From the NCBI RefSeq assembly GCF_002899945.2, contig NZ_PPEG02000004.1, positions 62,001 to 126,000 on the forward strand: DNA of 64,000 bases, read 5' to 3'. Every line of letters begins with the position of its first letter. Positions within the stretch are counted from its first letter, which is position 1. The translations under genes were made by a program, and so were the position numbers. The DNA comes from Chryseobacterium viscerum. Its GTDB lineage: Bacteria > Bacteroidota > Bacteroidia > Flavobacteriales > Weeksellaceae. Below, piece after piece: positions 33,333-42,680 of the stretch. The notes below the pieces were generated by a model. That model saw nothing but the letters and a program-made list of their open reading frames with translations, was not told where the DNA came from and ran no database searches.

Positions 33333-34523
33333 TTAATGAAAATTAGAATTTTTGGTGATGTTTAGATAGTCTTCCAATACTTTCATCTGATCCTTATTTC
33401 CTCTTTGTATTCTTGCTTCCCGGCTTACCAGGCTGTCATAAATTTTGTTGAAAAGTATTTTCGATTTTGGAAACAGGTTTTTGTAGGAAACTTCCGGAAT
33501 CTCTAATCTTTTGCAGACTTCATCATCCAGCAAAAACCAGGTACAGCAGATGTGCAGGTATCTTAAATTTTTTCGTTGAAACTCAAATTTTAAAATAGGA
33601 TTTTCCAGAGATTCATTCAGTAAAGAATGGGCAAGAAGAACAGAATCTTTATCGGAAGGCGGCTGAACAGAAGTCCATAAATAAAAATACTCAGCAGCCT
33701 GTTTCTTGTCGTCTGGAAGAAGCTGTTCCGGAATTCCCAAAAGATAACCTACATATTTCCAAAGGTGGAACATTCCTTGCTCCTCTTCGACAGAAAAACT
33801 ATTTCCTAGCTTTTTAAGACTGTGAAGAAACACCAGACTGAACCCAATATACGTAGCCATCATATCCCAGGAATTGATGGGCTCACCCCAATTCTCAGTG
33901 TCCCAGCCTTTATAATGTTTTTTTATAGAAAGTCTTGCATAGGAGTGAATCAGACGGGTTTTTATAGCAAACTCATACCCTTTTGCATGAAGCTCCAGTG
34001 CATTGTAACGGGTTGCATTTACCCAGAAATCCAGTGTTTCTGAAAGACGTTTTACAGCTCCTTTTTTCAAGGCTTCTGTAACGATGAGCGGTTTATTGAG
34101 GTAAGCATAATCGTAACCGCCAATGAGACAGTAATCCCTTAGTGAAATTAAAGAGTCGAGGTTACTTCTCATGCAAAGCTCAGCGCCACTTTTGAGCAGA
34201 TTGTAATCAAGCCAATCAGGAACTTTCTGCGTCTGGCTGAACAATTTTTTTACACTTTCAGGAACTGAATCTGCTTCGGAAACCCCATTCCTTATATAAT
34301 GTTCAATTTCTTTGGAAGCCTCATTAAATTTCTTAGTGAAATAAACATCCTTTACAACCTCGTCGCCAATTTCATCTACATGATAAAAAAAGGTTGCGAA
34401 TTTTTCAAATTTTTCAAAACTCACTTCTGCTCCGGAAAATTCAATAAGAAGTTTTCCGTTACCTTTTTCCCAAAAATCCTTGAAATGTGGAGAATCTTTA
34501 AACCTTGGTTGTATCATGTTCAT
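33333..34523 (-). CDS. MpaB/Lcp-like oxygenase family protein (DUF2236)
   Basis: A 396-aa protein resembling the oxygenase MpaB/latex-clearing protein family. Typical features are a helix-rich core, RYNALELHAKGYEFAIKTRLIHSYARLSIKKH, then WGEPINSWDMMATYIGFSLVFLHSL and ...LWKYVGYLLGIPEQLLP. In Lcp the corresponding helices bind a b-type haem through histidines; His candidates lie in RLIHSYAR. A haem-dependent oxidation is possible but not shown. The ATG at 34523 is chosen; the frame is open to a TTG at 34616 that would overlap the regulator. It lies 73 nt behind the LuxR-type gene on the same strand, suggesting an operon. Confidence 0.75.
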   Translation of the reverse strand: MNMIQPRFKDSPHFKDFWEKGNGKLLIEFSGAEVSFEKFEKFATFFYHVDEIGDEVVKDVYFTKKFNEASKEIEHYIRNGVSEADSVPESVKKLFSQTQKVPDWLDYNLLKSGAELCMRSNLDSLISLRDYCLIGGYDYAYLNKPLIVTEALKKGAVKRLSETLDFWVNATRYNALELHAKGYEFAIKTRLIHSYARLSIKKHYKGWDTENWGEPINSWDMMATYIGFSLVFLHSLKKLGNSFSVEEEQGMFHLWKYVGYLLGIPEQLLPDDKKQAAEYFYLWTSVQPPSDKDSVLLAHSLLNESLENPILKFEFQRKNLRYLHICCTWFLLDDEVCKRLEIPEVSYKNLFPKSKILFNKIYDSLVSREARIQRGNKDQMKVLEDYLNITKNSNFH

Positions 34524-34596
34524 TCCTTTATCTATAAAAGTACAAGTTTTATGCTGAAGTTCTTTGGTGAGATTTATCAGTATGATGATGAGCTTT

Positions 34597-35397
34597 CTAC
34601 AGGTATCCCCATTCAAAGGTCTTCCTGATGAGTTCAGAGCTATTTTTGCAATCAGATTTTCTTAGAATATTTTTTCTGTGAGTACGTACGGTTTCTTCCG
34701 AGATGTGTAACAGATTGGATATTTTCCCTGTTGGGTATCCTTTTGCAATACAATTAATGATCTCGACTTCTCTTTTGGTAAAAATAACGAAGGTAGATTC
34801 AGGAGATTTATTGTGTTCCATCCATTGCATCTGGTGAAAATCTTCCCGGCCATTGGTTCCTGATACCAATACGACATAAGAATTTTGGTGGGTGATATGT
34901 TCTATATTGGTATGGATATTAACTGACTGCAAAAGCCTGCCATTTTCATCTTTGTAGGTGTGTAAAGCCTGATGATGGAATAATTCATAATTACCTTTTG
35001 AAGTTCTCATTCTGAAACAGTAGCTGGTTTTCAGTTCTTGCTGGTAATCAAAACCATCAATTTCCTTTATTTTTTCTATGGACATTCTTTCGGCCTCCAT
35101 AACAAAATCCAGGTCATTGGGGTGTATAAGGTCTATAATTTCTTTCAAATGTGCGGGATATTTATTGAGTCCATGTATTGCTAAAATATCTTTATGATGA
35201 TCACAGATAATAGTACTGTCTGTGAAATTAATGACATAATAATAGAATTTTCCCGGGGCAAAAATTTCTCCGATTATGTTTTCAATGGAGGGAACGGGTA
35301 GTATTCTGTTGTTGTTTTGTAAAATTTCAGGATAGTCATTCCATACTTTAATGAGGGGATGTGGTTTTTTTGCATGAGTCAGATGTTTTTTCTTCAT
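34597..35397 (-). CDS. PAS-LuxR type transcriptional regulator
   Basis: A 266-aa regulator. The C-terminal 65 residues form a LuxR/NarL helix-turn-helix (FTKREVEIINCIAKGYPTGKISNLLHISEETVRTHRKNILRK). The N-terminal 190 residues have a PAS-like sensor layout (YYYVINFTDSTIICDHHKDI, IDLIHPNDLDFVMEAERM, SVNIHTNIEHITHQNSYVVLVSG). No phosphoacceptor domain is visible, so it may sense a ligand directly. This type is abundant in Chryseobacterium. It probably controls the adjacent MpaB-like gene; that is inference from co-orientation. A long upstream region separates it from the divergent 35592 gene. Confidence 0.88.
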   Translation of the reverse strand: MKKKHLTHAKKPHPLIKVWNDYPEILQNNNRILPVPSIENIIGEIFAPGKFYYYVINFTDSTIICDHHKDILAIHGLNKYPAHLKEIIDLIHPNDLDFVMEAERMSIEKIKEIDGFDYQQELKTSYCFRMRTSKGNYELFHHQALHTYKDENGRLLQSVNIHTNIEHITHQNSYVVLVSGTNGREDFHQMQWMEHNKSPESTFVIFTKREVEIINCIAKGYPTGKISNLLHISEETVRTHRKNILRKSDCKNSSELIRKTFEWGYL

Positions 35398-35591
35398 TGG
35401 TTAACGTTTTCTTAAAAATAATAAAATTATGTTAAAAAATCACCCTTTTGTGGTATTTCGTGTGGTAGGTAAGTATTGTAGCTTTAAATAAAATTAATGA
35501 CCATGGAAACTTAATTTCAAGAAAATTCCGGCTTAGTGCGATAATTCGACCACTGATAATTCAAAAAACTTTAATCACAAAATTAAATCTA

Positions 35592-36026
35592 ATGGAAAAA
35601 TTTAATATTTTGAAGAATGATGACCCGCTTGATATTCAGATTATTGCGGATACCGTAAAACCTGCCCAAACTTTAGTGTATAAGGTAAAAGGTGATTCTT
35701 ACGAGCTATTAACTTCCTCTAAAAAAACTTTTGACGGAAATATTGCTTATAATGCATTTCACGAAATCATTTTTGAGAAAATTACGGATAAGATCGGAAG
35801 TTTGAAAGATTGGAAATTAAGAATAGTAACATTTGTAAATTCATTACCGGCAAGTGTGAAAAACAAAGCAGATTTTGAAGAGTATGTATTAGATGGGAAT
35901 GTGAATATGAAATATACATTAAAAGAAAAGACAAATATCCAGGAGTATGGTGTTTTAAAGGAAACGGATTTTGTTTTGAATAAATTTAATGAAGGAATAA
36001 TAATAAAAGATATTGAAATGTCATGA
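35592..36026 (+). CDS. Hypothetical cytosolic protein, coupled to the 36023 gene
   Basis: A 144-aa protein without signal peptide or membrane segment. It is a mixed alpha/beta sequence (LDIQIIADTVKPAQTLVYKVKGDSYELL, then DWKLRIVTFVNSLP), and could be a small beta-sandwich. Its stop codon overlaps the start of the next gene by four bases (ATGA, 36023-36026), a sign of translational coupling. Function unknown. TTTTG at about 35446 and TAGCTTTA at about 35479 are weak promoter candidates. Confidence 0.65.
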   Translation: MEKFNILKNDDPLDIQIIADTVKPAQTLVYKVKGDSYELLTSSKKTFDGNIAYNAFHEIIFEKITDKIGSLKDWKLRIVTFVNSLPASVKNKADFEEYVLDGNVNMKYTLKEKTNIQEYGVLKETDFVLNKFNEGIIIKDIEMS

Positions 36027-37108
36027 AAACTATAGTAAATATTGTATTGATTTTCTGTACAATCTGTTTTAAGGCTCAAGCATTTCCCGGGAACATTAGC
36101 ATCGAGAATTTAAAGATCCCGGATTCTCCTGCATTTGTACTTCTGGATGAAGCTCCTACAAATGTGGAAACTCCTCAAACTACGAAGGCTTTGGCATTCA
36201 GCCTGGTAAATTCTTTTAATTCTTCTAGTGGGTTTCCGTCAAACTTTGCAGTAGATTTTACTCCGTATTTTATCACAGATACTAAAAAGACGTTCAGTGA
36301 GTATAATGGATTTAATGATAAAGATGAGTACAATCCTTTTTCTTCAGCTTATAAAAATTTATCGGCTTCTTTTGCATTTGTGAAAAAAGACTCTGTTCAG
36401 AATATGGCTATAGGATTTAAAACTACTTTAGTCAAGATTATATCATCAGATCAGAGAAAGTATTTTACAAAAGATTTACCCGAGATCTATAAAAAGCTTG
36501 AACAGGAAAGAAAAGATAACTATAATCCAGTTACCGGTGAAATGAAATCTGAAAAAGTTTATGAATCATTGGTAGAGGAATATAATAAAGCATATTCAGA
36601 TTATATGGATTTTAAGCCTGTATTTATGATAAATATAGCAGGAGCTTACAATCATTTTTTTGATAATTCTATGAGTTCTTCAGGTAAATTCGGGAGATTA
36701 GGTGGCTGGATTACCTTGAACTATAATACTCAGCTTGTAAACAATAAAGAAGGGGTTAATAAGAATAATTATTTAAGTCTATACGGGTTCGGGAGGGTTT
36801 TAAGAGATGAAATGACTTTTGATATGGAATCTAAAACTTATGCTAAGGATACCTATACTGATATAGGAGCTAAAATTAATTTTCAATTTGATAAATTAAC
36901 TATAGGCTATGAATATATCAGACGGTCTGGAAATAATTCGAGTAATGATTACCGTTCACTAGGAAGTATTAAATATGAAATCAATACCAATGTTTCCATT
37001 ATTGGAGGATTTGGTAAAAACTTTCAAACGGATAAGGATTTAGTTTCTTTCTTGGGAATCAACTGGGGCATTAACTTTAGTAATGATTTTACTGTAGACA
37101 ACAAGTGA
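36023..37108 (+). CDS. Secreted hypothetical protein, outer-membrane-like
   Basis: A 361-aa protein with a signal peptide (MKTIVNIVLIFCTICFKAQ). The mature region starts with a Pro-rich segment and continues with strands typical of an outer-membrane barrel (TKALAFSLVNSFNS, GGWITLNYNTQLV, DIGAKINFQFDKLTIGYEYIRR, VSIIGGFGKNF). Around residues 140-190 is a charged helical insertion (LPEIYKKLEQERKDNY). I recognise no family. Coupling to 35592 suggests a two-gene unit of one cytosolic and one exported protein. A terminator follows at 37142. Confidence 0.72.
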   Translation: MKTIVNIVLIFCTICFKAQAFPGNISIENLKIPDSPAFVLLDEAPTNVETPQTTKALAFSLVNSFNSSSGFPSNFAVDFTPYFITDTKKTFSEYNGFNDKDEYNPFSSAYKNLSASFAFVKKDSVQNMAIGFKTTLVKIISSDQRKYFTKDLPEIYKKLEQERKDNYNPVTGEMKSEKVYESLVEEYNKAYSDYMDFKPVFMINIAGAYNHFFDNSMSSSGKFGRLGGWITLNYNTQLVNNKEGVNKNNYLSLYGFGRVLRDEMTFDMESKTYAKDTYTDIGAKINFQFDKLTIGYEYIRRSGNNSSNDYRSLGSIKYEINTNVSIIGGFGKNFQTDKDLVSFLGINWGINFSNDFTVDNK

Positions 37109-37141
37109 TCCGAATGAAAAGTTAAGAATTGAAATTAAAGT

Positions 37142-37208
37142 AAACAGAGGCTTATTGATCTGGAAACTATCACCATCTAAAGGCACAATAAGTCCCTGTT
37201 TGTTTTTT
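37142..37208 (+). terminator. Terminator of the 35592-36023 operon
   Basis: AAACAGAGGCTTATTG (37142-37157) is nearly complementary to CAATAAGTCCCTGTTT (37186-37201), followed by GTTTTTT. Confidence 0.7.
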
Positions 37209-37362
37209 ATAGAAAAAGACCTGTTTTTTTATTTTTTTAGATAGTGATTATATTAAATTCATTAGTTCTTGTAAGAATAATAGGTGCCAAATGAAATTTA
37301 GAAGCCAATAATACTAATGAATCTTGGAAATTAGGATGTTCATAAAAATCTTTCGAATTCTA

Positions 37363-37992
37363 TCAATATCTATCAGGTCCATGATAGCCAAATAATTCAT
37401 ATATATAAAAACCTAAAATCAAAGCATAAATTACAGATAATATGGTAATGATTAATACTGCGATATTATTTCTACTTTGTTTAGTGAAAAATTTTATAAA
37501 GCCGTAAGAAATTATTCCCAGACCTATAGCAAAAATATAAAAGATGTGACCGGAATATATGATTTGTAGTCCCCATAATATTCCTCCAATAGTCCCTCCG
37601 ATAATTCCTCCTAAGATACTCCCGATGATTGTCCTGGGTTTAATTTCTAAATCCCTTTTTGTTGCTTCTACTTCTGTAGAAGTAGTTTCTATGATTTGTT
37701 GTATTTCATCTGAGGCTAATACTTCTGAAGTCAAAGCGTAATTGATATCATTTTTTGTCATTCCTTTTAAATACAATTTCGAAGCATCATTCTTTATCCT
37801 TGACTTTTCCATTTCCTTCGCTACAATTTTATCATACCGGTCGGTAAAAGATTGTATTCCGCCTTTCTTTTCTATGACAATATCTATGGCTTGTTTTGCA
37901 TCATCTGTATATCTATTTTTATTTGAATATACTTCCATTAATTCTGTATCAGAATATTGAGAATATCTTTCAATAAGTTCATTGAGCATCAT
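37363..37992 (-). CDS. Hypothetical membrane protein with glycine-rich helix
   Basis: A 209-aa protein. The N-terminal 110 residues are soluble and helical (ELIERYSQYSDTELMEVYSN, GMTKNDINYALTSEVLASD). Three hydrophobic segments follow; the first is very glycine-rich (IIGSILGGIIGGTIGGILWGLQIIY, about 122-146), the others at about 151-165 and 175-200. Glycine zippers of this kind can mediate helix packing. It is monocistronic on the minus strand. No known family is recognised. Confidence 0.72.
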   Translation of the reverse strand: MMLNELIERYSQYSDTELMEVYSNKNRYTDDAKQAIDIVIEKKGGIQSFTDRYDKIVAKEMEKSRIKNDASKLYLKGMTKNDINYALTSEVLASDEIQQIIETTSTEVEATKRDLEIKPRTIIGSILGGIIGGTIGGILWGLQIIYSGHIFYIFAIGLGIISYGFIKFFTKQSRNNIAVLIITILSVIYALILGFYIYELFGYHGPDRY

Positions 37993-38013
37993 TTAAATTT
38001 TGGGAATTAATTT

Positions 38014-38045
38014 AAACAAAAAAACCTTCCCATCGGGAAGGTTTT
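38014..38045 (-). terminator. Terminator of pfkA-gapA
   Basis: On the minus strand AAAACCTTCCC pairs with GGGAAGGTTTT around a 3-nt loop, followed by a T run. Confidence 0.9.
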
Positions 38046-38069
38046 ATATTACTTATCGCTTATTACTTA

Positions 38070-39086
<1,017 letters not shown>

Positions 39087-39106
39087 TTATTAGATTATAA
39101 AAATAA

Positions 39107-40093
39107 TTAGATTGCTAAAATTTCTGAAATCAGCAGAAGATCGCTATTGATTTCGTTATGTTTTTTAATGGCTTCTTCAATAGGCGTATACGTCAAATCA
39201 TTGGAGCGCATTCCTGCCATTACATTGCTTTGTCCATCCATTAATCCTACCACTGCACCATATCCAAGTCTGCTTGCTAAAACTCTGTCTGCACAGCTTG
39301 GAGAACCTCCTCTCTGCATATGTCCCAAAATTGCTACACGAATGTCATAATCAGGGAATGTAAGCTTTGTTTTTTCTGCAAGCTCATAAACGTTGGCTAA
39401 TTTTTCACCTTCAGCCACCACTACAATGCTTGATGACTTTCCTGTTTTTTCAGCATTTCTGAATTTCGCGAAAAGCTCATCAATACTATCCTTTTTCTCA
39501 GGAATTAAGATATCTAAAGCACCTGTTGCCAATCCACTGTTTAAAGCAATGAAACCAGCATCACGACCCATTACTTCCACAAAGAAAACTCTATTATGGG
39601 AAGTTGCGGTATCACGGATTTTATCAATGGCATCCATTGCAGTATTCAATGCAGTGTCGTAACCGATGGTGTTATCCGTTCCGAAAATATCATTGTCGAT
39701 CGTTCCCGGTATACCGATTACTCTGATACCGAATTCCTCATTAAAGATTTTGGCACCGGTAAACGTTCCGTCTCCACCGATACATACCAATCCGTCTATT
39801 CCAAGCTTTACGCAGTTGTCGTAAGCTTTCTGACGGCCTTCTTTCGTTCTGAATTCAGCGGATCTGGCAGACTTTAGAATCGTTCCACCCTGGTTGATTA
39901 TATTTTTTACGGAACGTGCTCCCATTTTCAGGAAATCATCGTTGATAAGGCCATTGTAGCCTTCTCTCACTCCGTAGCATTCGATATTATAGTAATTGGC
40001 GGTTCTTACCACGGCTCTTAATGCCGCATTCATACCCGGAGAGTCACCTCCTGAAGTAAGAACTGCAATCTTTTTTACAGCACTCTCTTTCAT
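39107..40093 (-). CDS. pfkA: 6-phosphofructokinase
   Basis: A 328-aa ATP-dependent phosphofructokinase, the committed step of glycolysis. Motifs: LTSGGDSPGMNAALRA (12-27), GGDGTFTGA, PGTIDNDI with the catalytic Asp, VEVMGRDAGFIA, and LGHMQRGGSP. Length matches E. coli PfkA (320). The ATG at 40093 is chosen: the frame is open upstream, but an exact -7 box at 40121-40114 would lie in the extension. The product should act directly with GapA from the same transcript. Confidence 0.96.
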   Translation of the reverse strand: MKESAVKKIAVLTSGGDSPGMNAALRAVVRTANYYNIECYGVREGYNGLINDDFLKMGARSVKNIINQGGTILKSARSAEFRTKEGRQKAYDNCVKLGIDGLVCIGGDGTFTGAKIFNEEFGIRVIGIPGTIDNDIFGTDNTIGYDTALNTAMDAIDKIRDTATSHNRVFFVEVMGRDAGFIALNSGLATGALDILIPEKKDSIDELFAKFRNAEKTGKSSSIVVVAEGEKLANVYELAEKTKLTFPDYDIRVAILGHMQRGGSPSCADRVLASRLGYGAVVGLMDGQSNVMAGMRSNDLTYTPIEEAIKKHNEINSDLLLISEILAI

Positions 40094-40113
40094 CAAGTAA
40101 AAAATTTCGAACA

Positions 40114-40121
40114 CAAATTTA
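40114..40121 (-). promoter_or_regulatory. -7 box of pfkA-gapA
   Basis: TAAATTTG on the minus strand, 20 nt before the pfkA ATG. No TTTG at 19 nt upstream. It fixes the pfkA start. Confidence 0.55.
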
Positions 40122-40176
40122 CAAAAACAAGTTCAGATTATCGTAGTAACTTTCCAATAGTTTTGAATATAAATTA

Positions 40177-41055
40177 TTAAAAGCTTCTGAAGTTTGTAGG
40201 TTTAAAAATATATCGTGCTGTTTTCGTTTCTGCAGCATTGATGTCAAGGTCATACCAGGGTGTAAAATAAGGATTAAAAGGATTTGAGAGGACATGAACA
40301 GACTGAGCCGGCGTAAATCCTTCACTTAGCAAGAACAACTTTTTTCCTTTCTGATTCCTGCAGACACCGGAAATAAAAACAATATGCCCCGGACTGCCTG
40401 GTGTGATCAGAATATCTCCGGTTTTCAGATCAGAGTTTTTCGTTACCGGCTTCGTTTCCTTATTTAATGAAATCGTTCCGGCATAATTAAAAATCAGATC
40501 CAGATAGTCTCTGAAACTATGGTAAGAATCGTCAAAAACTGCCGTTTTTCTGAAACTTACAGAATTTCCGTTGACAAAAGCTCTTATTCCGTTTTTATAA
40601 TCATTCCAGGAAAACAGATCTCCGTTTGTAAAATGAAATTTTATCTCATCAAATTTTTTTGCTTTATAAAGATATTCAGCTCTCATACGAATGGCAGCAT
40701 CGGCGCATTGCTGGAGATCCTTATTTCCAGTGTCAAGATCAAAAACAGCTTCGTGAAGATGTTGGGTAGAAATAGGAGTACCATCATATTTCAAAATCTG
40801 AGTTCCATAAGGTTTCAGCTTGAAATTTTCAATAAAATATCCGAAAGAATCTGGTTTTTCTTCCACCCATTTATATCCTTCCGGAGGAGAAAATCTTTCG
40901 CGGATGGTATTTTTATTTTTATGGATGGGCAAAGCATTTTCTGTGATTAAATGTTCGTTCTTATCCGGCTCAGCCAGTAAACGGTCTGATGATTTTTCTT
41001 TTCTGCAGCCTGTGAGAATTAAAAATACTGCGATTCCGGTGATAACTTCTTTCAT
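40177..41055 (-). CDS. DUF4846 family lipoprotein
   Basis: A 292-aa protein with a lipoprotein signal peptide (MKEVITGIAVFLILTGC, lipobox LTGC, Cys17), so it should be anchored in the outer membrane or on the periplasmic side. The body matches DUF4846: RFSPPEGYKWVEEKPDSFGYFIENFKLKPYGT, QQCADAAIRMRAEYLY, GDILITPGSPGHIVFISG, ending YFTPWYDLDINAA. The GHIVFI segment hints at a peptidase-like fold, but no activity is established. It lies 83 nt upstream of pfkA on the same strand; pfkA has its own -7 box. Confidence 0.88.
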   Translation of the reverse strand: MKEVITGIAVFLILTGCRKEKSSDRLLAEPDKNEHLITENALPIHKNKNTIRERFSPPEGYKWVEEKPDSFGYFIENFKLKPYGTQILKYDGTPISTQHLHEAVFDLDTGNKDLQQCADAAIRMRAEYLYKAKKFDEIKFHFTNGDLFSWNDYKNGIRAFVNGNSVSFRKTAVFDDSYHSFRDYLDLIFNYAGTISLNKETKPVTKNSDLKTGDILITPGSPGHIVFISGVCRNQKGKKLFLLSEGFTPAQSVHVLSNPFNPYFTPWYDLDINAAETKTARYIFKPTNFRSF

Positions 41056-41121
41056 GTGTTTTTAGTGAACACAAATATCATTTTTTTTCACAGATCTGCC
41101 AATATATAATCTGAAAATCTG

Positions 41122-41469
41122 CTAGTTTAAGGACTCTTCGTTCTCCGGAATCAATAATTTTCCCCAATCATTCAATTGCCAAAGGATTTCCACCAGTTTT
41201 CCACCAAGTTCTGTTAAAGTATACTCAACTCTTGGAGGAAGTTCGTTGAAAGACTGTTTTGTTAAGATTCCATCTTCCACCATTTCAGCCAGCTGCTGAT
41301 TCAGAACTCTTCGATCAACCTTGGCGATTCCCCGAAGAAACTCACTCGGCCGTTTTTTTCCCTCATTGATCTGCCATACAATAGGAATTTTCCATTTTCC
41401 ACTAATGGTATTCACTGCTACTTCTAATGGGCAAATTTTATTTTCTTCAGTTCTTTCCTTTGTTTCCAT
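41122..41469 (-). CDS. HxlR-family transcriptional regulator
   Basis: A 115-aa winged-helix regulator of the HxlR family: CPLEVAVNTISGKWKIPIVWQI (13-34), RPSEFLRGIAKVDRRVLNQQLAEMVEDGIL, PPRVEYTLTELGGKLVEIL. The N-terminal Cys13 before PLE is the position that serves as a redox or thiol-stress sensor in several members (for example YodB-like). It is divergent from the HEAT-repeat gene at 41565 across a 95-nt region with dyad symmetry, which may be the operator for both. Confidence 0.9.
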   Translation of the reverse strand: METKERTEENKICPLEVAVNTISGKWKIPIVWQINEGKKRPSEFLRGIAKVDRRVLNQQLAEMVEDGILTKQSFNELPPRVEYTLTELGGKLVEILWQLNDWGKLLIPENEESLN

Positions 41470-41511
41470 AAAATTGACTTTTTTATCCCTATGGGTGAAA
41501 AATATGCGGTA

Positions 41512-41542
41512 TTGCCTATATTCACTTCGTTTCAGATTTTTG
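41512..41542 (+). promoter_or_regulatory. Promoter of the HEAT-repeat gene and possible HxlR operator
   Basis: TTG at 41512-41514, 20-nt spacer, GATTTTTG at 41535-41542 (one mismatch). On the minus strand TATTTTTC (41504-41497) could serve hxlR. Between them GTGAAAAATAT and ATATTCAC form an imperfect dyad. Confidence 0.4.
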
Positions 41543-41564
41543 TAAAATTAATCATAAAAGTACT

Positions 41565-42365
41565 ATGACAGAAAAACGAAAAGGTGCCCGCTCCATCAAA
41601 GAGATCCCTCCGGATATTTTAGAACAATTGAATCGGGGATACATTGAAACGGCAAATCTTACAGAGTGGCTTGCAGTAGATCAGAGACTATTGTTAGAAA
41701 ACTTACTTCAGCAGAATAATCGTACAGAATATCTGAAGCCGGTTTTAGAAAATGTTGACCAACTGAAAAAGCAAACTGTTAATACCATTAATGAAGCTAT
41801 CGGAGTTGGACTGCTTACTTTGGCAACAAAAAATAAAGATGATGAATTTCTACAGAAGCTCTCAGTCCATCCTGCAGATCTGGTACGTTGCTGGGCTGCT
41901 TATACTATTGGAAGAAATGATACATTGAAACTTAATGAAAAATTAAACAGAATTCAGACATTCGCTTGTGATACTCATTTTGGAGTGAGGGAAATCTGCT
42001 GGATGACTGTACGGCCTGATATCTCAAAAAATCTTGACGAAAGTTTATCCATTTTATTAGAATGGACTCAGCATGACAATGAAAACGTCAGACGGTTTGC
42101 CAGTGAATCTACCAGACCAAGAGGAGTTTGGTGTGAGCATATCAATTTTTTAAAACAAAATCCGGGATTAGGACTTGAAATTTTAGAATCCTTACGATCC
42201 GATTCTTCCAGATATGTACAAGATAGTGTCGGTAATTGGCTGAATGATGCCAGTAAATCACAACCCGAGTTTGTCGTAGAAATCTGTGATGAATGGCTTC
42301 GGGAAAGTCCAACAAAAGAAACGCAATATATCGTCAAAAAAGCCTTGCGGACCATCAAAAAGTAA
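41565..42365 (+). CDS. DNA alkylation repair (AlkD-like) HEAT-repeat protein
   Basis: A 266-aa all-helical protein with repeating two-helix units (ADLVRCWAAYTIGRNDTLKLNEKL, HFGVREICWMTVRPDISKNL, NENVRRFASESTRPRGVWCEHINFLKQ, RYVQDSVGNWLNDASK). The RRFASESTRPRG segment is a hallmark of the DNA alkylation repair enzyme (AlkC/AlkD) superfamily of glycosylases, which remove bulky or charged alkyl bases. Catalytic residues cannot be confirmed by eye. It is divergent from the HxlR regulator, and just upstream of the DnaA-box segment. Confidence 0.8.
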   Translation: MTEKRKGARSIKEIPPDILEQLNRGYIETANLTEWLAVDQRLLLENLLQQNNRTEYLKPVLENVDQLKKQTVNTINEAIGVGLLTLATKNKDDEFLQKLSVHPADLVRCWAAYTIGRNDTLKLNEKLNRIQTFACDTHFGVREICWMTVRPDISKNLDESLSILLEWTQHDNENVRRFASESTRPRGVWCEHINFLKQNPGLGLEILESLRSDSSRYVQDSVGNWLNDASKSQPEFVVEICDEWLRESPTKETQYIVKKALRTIKK

Positions 42366-42680
42366 AAGTTATCCACAAAAAGCAAATGCTGATTTGGATT
42401 TTCATCATATATATAACAGATTTACATACGTTTATATAACCTTTTCATAGTCCTTATTCTTTTAAGGAATGACTTTATTTGCTCAGTTTTTAAATGTAGA
42501 ATAATATTGAAATAGTTTCAATATTAACTATTTGTTAACTGAAAAAAGTTATCCACAATATGGAATTATTGATTCGAATTTTAGACGGATATGGCAATAA
42601 TTCAGGAGGAAATTGATCACTGAAAATCTACATGATCAGCTTAATCGGCGAGCGCATAATTAAAGTTTTTGAGGATCTTT
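42366..42680. other. AT-rich gene-free segment with two perfect DnaA boxes
   Basis: Two copies of TTATCCACA (42369-42377 and 42549-42557), each inside the same 15-mer AAAAGTTATCCACAA, lie in the same orientation exactly 180 bp apart. Between them is very AT-rich DNA, including a perfect 10-bp inverted repeat AATATTGAAA-TAG-TTTCAATATT (42503-42525). No ORF is credible. A candidate origin or DnaA-titration site; gene orientation around it gives no origin signature. Confidence 0.5.

Noticed and set aside
40094..40114. Longer pfkA start (MFEIFYL)
   Set aside because: The extension starts at a TTG within the -7 box; family starts agree with 40093.
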